Below the pieces are notes generated by a model. It ran no database searches, was not told the origin of the DNA, and saw only the letters and a list, made by a program, of their open reading frames with translations. A stretch of 64,000 nucleotides of DNA from Lyophyllum atratum (lineage: Eukaryota > Basidiomycota > Agaricomycetes > Agaricales > Lyophyllaceae), in the NCBI GenBank assembly GCA_014905825.1, contig JACGCN010000005.1, forward strand, positions 1,550,001 through 1,614,000, written 5' to 3'. This document shows positions 52,457 through 64,000 of this stretch, one piece after another. The position numbers were made by a program, and so were the translations under genes. Numbering within the stretch: position 1 is the first letter of the stretch; every line of letters starts with the position of its first letter.

Positions 52457-53184
52457 GAGAGGAAGAGCTAACATCTGGGAAGGGACAAGGAATGGTGCGA
52501 AGGGTCTTTACACCAAGAATAAGCATGATGTGAAGACTGGGACGTGAACAATGCAACTCTATATCCGACTCTGGCCCGTTGACTTCGGTCGCCCGAGTAC
52601 TTCCTTTGCTGTTGGCGCCGAAATAGCGCGAATCGTATCTAAAATTCTCGCATTTCCAACGTCCTTCGTAGTGTGCAACCCTGGCAACCACCGTACGTCT
52701 AGTCGAACGGGCTAAGTGGCAAAAAGGGGGGGTGCTAGCGAAAGTTCATCCCTCCTATAGCCTATCCAGTCTTTGGTGCAAGGACCCCATATCGGAGAAG
52801 TGAAAGCAACCGCGGCGCCAGACCCCATCCTACCCTATCATCACGTAACAACAGGTTGACAACCGGCTCACTTATATTCAATGCCGACCGAGCCACGCCC
52901 TTCGTAGACGAGAAGTGCTCCAGATACGGTACATGCCTGTTACATGCCGACAAAAACCTCCGCCGCGAGACTGCTGAGTCTCGCGGGTGTCCCCTGAAGT
53001 ATCTTCACAAAGCTGATGCATAGTACACGAAGAAATATCTACTACCCAGAAACGCGAACGTTGATGTGTAGTAAGACTAGCAAATGGTGTATAGTCGAAA
53101 CAAACGTTCCATAGGCAAACCGTGTATGATTTCCGTAAGTACCCAGTCTCAGGCCTCTTCTGCAGACGCGCATACATCTCGTCA
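52457..53184. other. Convergent intergenic
   Basis: It lies between the fusion gene (+) and P450 paralog 1 (-). No gene was recognised. Confidence 0.55.
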
Positions 53185-55772
53185 TTAGGCAGCAATTCCT
53201 ACCAGCTCCACTTTGAGGGGTAATTGTGTTTCTGTTGAGTTCACAGAGCCCTTCACTATGGGCGTGACGATGCCATTCATTTGCCAAAATATGTCTTTCT
53301 CAGAAGGAGAAAACCGGAATTGCGAAACAAGAACCGATAACAGGACCTCTGGCACGGTCACGCTTCAAAAGTGTAGTAAAGGTATAGAGTGTGAACCACG
53401 TACTCATCTCTAGTTGGGAAAATTTGAATCCGATGCATGCCCGTCCACCACCCAAAAAGGTCATTCTGAAGACAAAGTCATGTTAAACATACGGGACCAT
53501 TTCAAATCAAGGAAGTACAAACAGGTGAGAGTAAATTCCCGGCATGTGAGCATCGTGCAAACCTTGGGGGAGAGGAGAAAGCCAGCGCTCGGGTTTCCAG
53601 TCGGAAGCATCTGGGCCCCACAGGGCAGGATTCCGATTTGCGTTCAGTATAGAAATGAACACGTCAGTATTGTTCGGAACGAGAAGCGAATGCATGTCGC
53701 GCCCGTCGAGCCCTTTAACAGGGGTTGACAGAGGAAGAACGACATCCTGTCGGGTTCTGTGGAAAAGTGTGTAGAATTACGTCGAAGCCGAATGAGTGAG
53801 GACATACATTCTCGTCACAATGGGCACTGGGGGATAGCTGCAAGAGTGAAGCATGAACGAAGCGCGAAGGCGGTGACAGGAAATAAACCTACAGACGCAG
53901 GGTTTCGCGGCAAACCGCATCCATGAAAGGAAGAGCAACCAACTCGTCATATGGAATGGTTCCATAGGTCCTCCGGGCTGCAGTAACCTCTTCACGAAGT
54001 CGGTCCTGCGCTTCTGGGTGAGTTGATAAAAGATAGAGGATGCGCGACAGAGCATTCGAAGTCGTATCGGTGGCGGCGAACACAAACGTCCTGGTAGCAT
54101 TTAGTCTATGGTTCAGTTTGATGCAGAATATCCCTTGGCACTTACGACATCTTGATATAATGCAAGTTTTCAGCAGCATCAAGCGACGAGCACAGCAAAC
54201 ACCTACCTGCCCTAAGACCTCTGTATCAGGTAATCGGTCCTCTTCAGTGGCGTCCATATTAGCCTTCACTGATTGGGAAGGTCATATTCAAAGAGGCTTA
54301 AGGAGGTCGAACTTCGCCAGGTTACTCACTAAGAATGCTCAAGATATCCTTGGCTTCCTCAACCTGCTTGGATAGAGCCTCATCGCCTGCTTGGAGAGTC
54401 CTTTTTTTCTCCTCAAAAATGTGCTTCGTCGTTTGGTCCATGATGTTGATGACTTCTCGCAGCCTACGAACGTTCTTCCAAGGCATCAAATTCACAACAA
54501 ATCTTCGAAACCTCGGAGAACCAATCTTGAAGAGAGTAGGCAGTAAATACTGACGCTCAAACCTCATGGTTGATGTGAGGGGTCTGCAGATCAGCGTATG
54601 AGTTTGGTTATGGGTGTCTGGAAACATCCACGGTATTCACGTACACAAGCTGTTTGACTGCTTTGCAGTATGGGTGCGGCTCCGCGCCCTCTATTAGCGA
54701 ATCGAAAGAATATCCTAGGCCACTTTGCCCAATCATTTCGAGGGCAACTCGTGTCATCCATTGTAGCATGTCAATCTTTTGTGCCTTTAGTATCAATCAA
54801 TTAAAGGCTATTGTAGACTTACCTCATGGATGCCTTTGGCTATGCTGAGTTTAATGGCTCGTTCAAGCTAACGAAGGGTCAACAGTGCTGGTGGTACAGC
54901 GTGATGAGTGTGGCGTGACAGACCTTACTTGCCACTTCATCAAACACAGGCACTTCGAGAAATTTTAGCATGTAAGCTTGATCATTAAAGACAGGCAGAG
55001 CGCTCACCCATGCGGCGCATGTGAACAATCGAGAAAACGGGATTTAACATTTTTCGTTGTTTGCGGTGACGTTCACCTTGACCAAGGTCAGATAAAATGT
55101 TCGGGATGGGTGATTGCGTGGCTAACCTAAAGAAGCTAAAAGGCCGTCGCCAAGCATAATTGTGTTGGCACTATGGGATTAGTCCAGGTAAGCATTGGGT
55201 AGCTCTTAGAAAAGTACGCGGTAGCGTACGCGACGAAGGAGCTCGTCTCTTCAAAGATGTATTGATCCTGGTAGAGCAATAAGTCGATGCTCGCTCATTG
55301 AAATATGTGATACAACCTTCACGATGATGTGGTGTAGCGCCTTTGCGTCAAAAGTATACAAAGCTCGTGACTTCGACTGCGGTCAGTGTCGTCTGAAATT
55401 TCCACCTTGCATGTTGGCTTACACCAAAAGCACCAGAGACTCCTATGACACTCCCGACTTTCCAAGAAAAATTGAGACAAGTACACACCACACTGAAACA
55501 AGTAACGTACATTGTTCAGCGATCTGCTTGTGGAAATTCCATGCATTGCTGTTAAATAACTGTCCAAAGTTACCTGCATTCAGTACAAGTATATTAGTCA
55601 GCAATTAGTGTTCAAGTTGGACAACGATGTCCTGCTCACCCTTGGTGAACGATCCAGATGCAGGTCCGGGAAGATTGGCTACGTCTGTCGTGGCAAACAA
55701 TCGCCGCAGAGACCGCCATAGTGCCCAAGAGATGGCAAAGAGAAGAAAGCCCTGTAACATGACAGTATACAT
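53185..55772 (-). CDS. Cytochrome P450 monooxygenase, tandem paralog 1
   Basis: A microsomal heme-thiolate monooxygenase with more than ten exons; I resolved both ends and the motifs, not every junction. It starts MYTVMLQGFLLFAISWALWR, an N-terminal membrane anchor, followed by a Pro-rich hinge (NLPGPASGS). Exon 1 is 55640-55772 and exon 2 is 55511-55573. The C-helix-like ERHRKQRKMLNPVF, I-helix FAATDTTSNALSRIL (oxygen-binding Thr), ExxR in AVCRETLRL, and heme loop FLGGGRACIGFKFSQLEM (Cys ligand, near 53410-53470) are all present. It ends LKVELVGIAA. The redox partner is P450 reductase in the ER; substrate is unknown. The neighbour upstream is a close paralog on the same strand. Confidence 0.9.
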
Positions 55773-56232
55773 GGGTGTTGAGAAGCACGTCTATGAGCAG
55801 TGTTCGCCATGAGATTATATACTGTTACGGGATCAATTGGGAAGCCATTTGACAACAAGTTCGTTGGTCAAAGGTGGTGCTCCCCCGGGCCGTGACAAAG
55901 CATTGTGTACGTTGCTTGACACAATCGTGTGCGTGTGCATCGTCTGCCAGGGCCAGTGACCTGATGTCATGAATGGCCCGGATGTGAGTCAAGATATCCG
56001 CTCGACCCCAAACAAGGTGACTACAGGAGCCTTTGGAGAAAATGGCGCAGCACCCTCTAATATTTTGTAATGCATACTTGTGCAGTCCGGTCCGGCACGG
56101 GTATAGCAGGGCTTTTATTATACTTGACAGCATAAGAGTCGAAACGCGCATACGATGGAACGGAAACCACAAGTGTTTGTCAACTTCGTTACAAAAATAT
56201 CATGGTTTCGAACTGCACGGTATCATTGAAAA
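55773..56232. other. Intergenic between P450 paralogs
   Basis: 460 bp hold the promoter of paralog 1 and the 3' end of paralog 2. Confidence 0.6.
55814..55821 (-). promoter_or_regulatory. TATA box of P450 paralog 1
   Basis: TATATAAT on the minus strand, about 42 bp upstream of the ATG. The paralog has a similar element at almost the same distance. Confidence 0.55.
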
Positions 56233-58850
56233 TCAAGCCAATAACTCCAGCCTCAGAGGTAAGCATGGCTTTCCGGGTTTCCCTTTCACTGTGGGTACTG
56301 CTATGACGCCCATCTCCCACACTATCTCCTCTTTTGGAGGGTGCAGGCGGAATTTGGAGACAAGGACCGAAAGGACGACCTCTTATTGAGATATACAGCC
56401 CATTAGCCAGCAAATATACATGGACATGATGAATTAACCTACTCATTTCCAATTGCGAGAATTTGAACCCTCTGCCAAAAGTATATTAGAATCGAAGGAA
56501 AAGAGTTGGTTTTGGTGGGCTACACACATGCAGGCTCGTCCGCCTCCTATGAAAGTCAACCTATAAAATAGAATTAATTACGCTTCTTCTCGGAAATGGC
56601 AACACAGAGCGAATTACAAGTGCGAGTAAACTCCAGGGAGATGGGCATTGACCACCTCGTCAGGAAGGGGCGACAACCATCGTTCAGGTTTCCATTTGTA
56701 TGAGTCGTCCCCCCAAAGAGTAGGATCTCTGTTGCTGCTCAGAATCGAGACAAACACATCAGTATTCTTCGGAACCGCGAGTTCCTTCATCTCTCGCCCA
56801 TCGATCCCCCTGAGCGGAGTCGAGAGAGGTAAGACGGCGTCTTGTCGAGCCCTAGAACGCGCTTAGTAGAGTGCCAGCACACGACTATCTATACATACCT
56901 TCGGACCACAAGCGAGACAGGTGGATATCTAAGATAACGAAACCTTGTGTGACGACTAGGAAACGAGTCGGCTTCGAGACTCACAGGCGTAACGTCTCTC
57001 GGCAGATGGCGTCTAGGAGTGGGAGTGCGATGAGTTCATCATGCGGGACATCGCCGTGCTTCTCGCGCGCGTCCAGGACTTCGGTACGGAGTCTTTCCTG
57101 CGTTCCTGGATGCGTAGCTAACAGATATAAGATGCGTGAAAGAGCATTGGATGTCGTGTCCATCGCAGCAAATATGAGGGTTCTACATATCGCCATCAAT
57201 GTCGAAAATACTCCCATGATTACAGATAGACATACGACATCTATGAACAGCCCATGCGTCAGTGATGTATCCGAGATTGATTCGAATGCAGATACCTGTC
57301 CCAAAACCTCTTTATCCTCTAAACGATCACACTCGGACGCCTCAAGGTTTGCTTTCACTGAATATCAAGAATGATCATGGACGACATCTACGATTCAGAT
57401 GACGTCGGGACTTACTCAGAATACTCATGATATCCTTACCCTGGCCGATCTGGTTCATGACCGCGGTGTCTCCCTCTTCCAGGGCTCGCTTCTTGCCATC
57501 GAGGATATCTACAGATGTTTTTTCCATGATATCAACTATGTCTTTCACCCTATGGAGGTTCTTGAAAGGCAACAGTTCCATAATTGATCTCCGGAAGGAT
57601 GGTGTACCAATTTTGACGAGAAGCGGCAGTAAAACAACGCGGGGGAAGGCCAAAGTAAACATCGCGGGCCTAACAGAGGCGATATTCAGGTAATGTTGGT
57701 ATTTACACTTGGATCATGCTCACATTAAATCTTTTACAGACTTGCTGTATGGATGCTCAGCTTCGCCTTCATCGAGAGGATCGAAAGAATATCCAAGTCC
57801 ACTCTGGCCAATCATTTCAAGAGCAGCTCGAGTCATCCATTGCAATATATCAACCTAAAATCCGTTCTATTAGGTGTCAGGAAAGTCACTTGGGAGCGTA
57901 CCTCTCTGGAGCCATTGGCTAGGTGGTGGGCAATCGTCGTATGCATCTGAGAAGAAGTTAATGTAGGTAAAAATGCTTTCACATGGCGAAGCGTACCTTG
58001 TTTGCCACGTTGTAAAAAAGGGGAACTACGAAAATCTGTTCGAGGCTGAAATTACGATGGAAGTAAAACTTACTCATATATCGCATATGATTCACGGAAA
58101 ACACTGGGTTTAGCATCTTTCTTTGTTTACGATGCCTTTCGCCTGGGTATGTATCAAACAAAAGCGCTCCATAGAACGGGACTTCAAACAAACCATGGGT
58201 TGTGAGTAGCCCCGCTCCGAACAGCAGGTCATTCGTCCTACATCGTCAAAACATTTCAACATTTTAAGTGACCAACGTGCAGGTGCAATATGCTGGAAGA
58301 ACGAACGCAAAGAAGGCATCAGTCTCTTCAAAAATATCTTGATCCTACACATGTGAAATTTTGGAAAATTAGTGTTATCTGAGCGCCGTAACACTGACCT
58401 TGACCAAGATGTGGTGCAGTGCTTTGGGATCGAAGACAAAGAGCTGCCTTTTCTGTAATAAATCAGGATCATATATTGTGAGGGTTATGCCGGGGTGCGT
58501 ACTCCAAATAACCCCTTGAGAAGAACAATCTTGCCAACTGCGAGTGGACCAGTTTTGAGCTCGGGCGGACCAAATAAGTAACTGTCACTCACACTTCTGA
58601 GAGATTTGTTTGTGGAACTCCCAGCCGTTAGTGTTGAATAGCTGTTCAAAGTTACCTGTGATTATCATCATGATGAAATAAGTTGACGGCCTAGGTTGTG
58701 CAAAGACGAGACCCAACCTTTCAGAAACGAGCTCGACGGAGGCCCAGGTATGTTGTCCAAGTCAGTTTTAACAATGAAGGGTCGGAAATATCGCCAGAAA
58801 GCCCACGAAAGGCAGAGCGCGAGTACTAATTGAGTGATAGGAGGGGACAT
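56233..58850 (-). CDS. Cytochrome P450 monooxygenase, tandem paralog 2
   Basis: A close relative of paralog 1 with matching motifs and mostly matching intron sites. It starts MSPPITQLVLALCLSWAFWRYF (membrane anchor) with the hinge DNIPGPPSSS. Then come QLFVFDPKALHHILVK, KQRKMLNPVFSVNHMRYM, I-helix FAAMDTTSNALSRIL, ExxR in AICRETLRL, and the heme loop FIGGGRAC-IGFKFSQLEM. Here an intron (56472-56527) splits the loop just after the Cys codon; paralog 1 has none there. It ends CLPLRLELLA. Substrate is unknown; such ER enzymes in wood-decay fungi commonly oxidise xenobiotics or secondary metabolites. Confidence 0.9.
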
Positions 58851-59961
58851 GGATGAATGTTTTGCTGAACCATGAGATAGGGATTTCAAGCTTTTTATAT
58901 GTCATCGCCCGATAGGAGAAGTGTTGCTTCCCCACGCCCTGACAGTGAAACTTGTCCACGGTGGAGTTCCGGGTTATGACAAGCCGCTATGTACGTTAGA
59001 AGGTTCTGCGCATGTTAGTCTTCCCAGGATTGAGGACAGGTATAGGTTGGTCTAGTCCCTGGAAGCGGTGGAGACCAGAGTCTTGGCGGAAATGAGACGT
59101 ATCAGACATATCAATACTTCAAGACGTTCCTAATGTCTGGGTCATATGATACGCGATGCTATTGGTCCCTCAGATAGTTGATCGATATACATAGGAATAC
59201 CGTTCGAGATGGCAACACTGGCGGGTCCAGAGCAGAGGATTAAAAGCCAGCACTGACGCAATGGCGTGTACGAAAGCGATGACAGGCTGGGTTTCAAGTG
59301 CAATAAGCAACATGCGATTAGCCACTTCATTCGTTCTTTAACGCGAGCCTGGCCAGTAGAGTATATGTCAGATCGTGATGACAAGACAAGGTTATAAGCA
59401 TCGTTGACTCAGCGGATTAACGGCTGTGATTCGAAGTCTATTTTACAGGGACACGTCGAAGCCGGAAGTATTGAACAAATATTGAACAAAACGAAGCTTG
59501 CCTCAGTATCTCCGAGACCACGCTTATCATTCGAAAAAGACGTGAAAAAGAAATGCACGGGCGGCGAGATAGACAGTTGTTGGCGTCGTTATCTTTTAAG
59601 AGCCATCATCGCGACGAAACTGGACTCGGAGAGCTCAATTCACTACTGCTACATGGGATAGACAAATACTCACCTGAATATCGATGCAATTGCTATTACG
59701 TAGGTATCTTCTTGGCTGCTTCCGGCGCAGTGGAATGAAGAGGTAAGCCCGACTTGCCCATAGGCCAGTTGAGTACCACTACTGCGCTTGAAGGTCGTGG
59801 ACGCCCAGCTTCAGAAAGAGGTTCACGTTGGTCAGAAAAGGAGGTTATACTAACAAGTACAAATAAACCCGCTCACTGTCGACAACGACGAAGGAGCGCT
59901 TGCCTACTGGTCAACTGGCTCACGGACCTCATTTCCGACTCCCCCGTTTTCTGATTTGTAA
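58851..59961. other. Divergent promoter region
   Basis: 1.1 kb lie between P450 paralog 2 (-) and the MYST acetyltransferase (+). Apart from the P450 TATA box I found no gene or RNA. Confidence 0.55.
58891..58899 (-). promoter_or_regulatory. TATA box of P450 paralog 2
   Basis: TATAAAAAG on the minus strand, about 41 bp upstream of the ATG. Confidence 0.6.
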
Positions 59962-63892
<3,931 letters not shown>

Positions 63893-64000
63893 AAAGGATC
63901 AGGATAGTAAATAGCTTTAATGTACCTAATATTTGGCAATGAGAGGAGAGGCAAACACCGTGGGATTAAACGAGCCGCTGTGAACCGTTGAGACGTTTGT

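Overview
The window looks like nuclear DNA of a filamentous basidiomycete, most likely a mushroom-forming, plant-matter-decaying agaricomycete. The evidence is very dense short introns (mostly 45-65 nt, up to 22 exons per gene), secreted plant-cell-wall enzymes (GH7 cellobiohydrolase with a CBM1, pectate lyase), tandem microsomal P450s, two DUF6593-type proteins (a family I know mainly from basidiomycetes), and orthologs of fungal housekeeping genes. I translated the exons by hand. For all intron-containing genes given with exon lists, the spliced length is a multiple of three.

Layout. 1-5.8 kb: the 3' part of a Wss1-like WLM protease (+), a DM9-repeat protein with a Lys-Asp repeat head (-), and two DUF6593 paralogs (-). 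7.4-13 kb: a 22-exon Git1-like MFS permease (+), the proteasome subunit Sem1/Dss1 (-) and a pectate lyase (-). 13-25 kb, all minus: an Hst3/Hst4-type sirtuin, a 3-kb gene-poor stretch with a 144-bp tandem duplication, a small mitochondrial-looking orphan, a bifunctional PFK-2/FBPase-2 and casein kinase 1. 26.5-34.8 kb: secreted M28 aminopeptidase (+), NAD(P)-binding SDR-like protein (+), GH7-CBM1 cellulase (-) and the WD40 protein Asa1 (+). 35-46 kb: Bsd2/NDFIP-like protein (-), SelO AMPylase (+), an unrecognised membrane protein (+), Arp3 (+) and a secreted aspartic protease (+). 48-52.5 kb: LAMMER kinase (-) and an isochorismatase-GST fusion (+) that carries frameshifts. 53-59 kb: two tandem P450 paralogs (-). 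60-63.9 kb: a MYST acetyltransferase with a double PHD finger (+).

The genes do not form one pathway. Nutrient-acquisition and detoxification genes (cellulase, pectate lyase, proteases, permease, P450s, GST) lie among conserved regulators (CK1, LAMMER kinase, PFK-2, sirtuin, MYST HAT, Asa1, Arp3, Sem1). I found no CRISPR array, prokaryotic mobile element, rRNA or convincing tRNA.

The observations I rate highest are the direct isochorismatase-GST fusion with apparent gene decay, a set of 7-10-nt micro-exons, four GC-AG introns, and an intron present in only one of the two tandem P450s, inside the heme loop.
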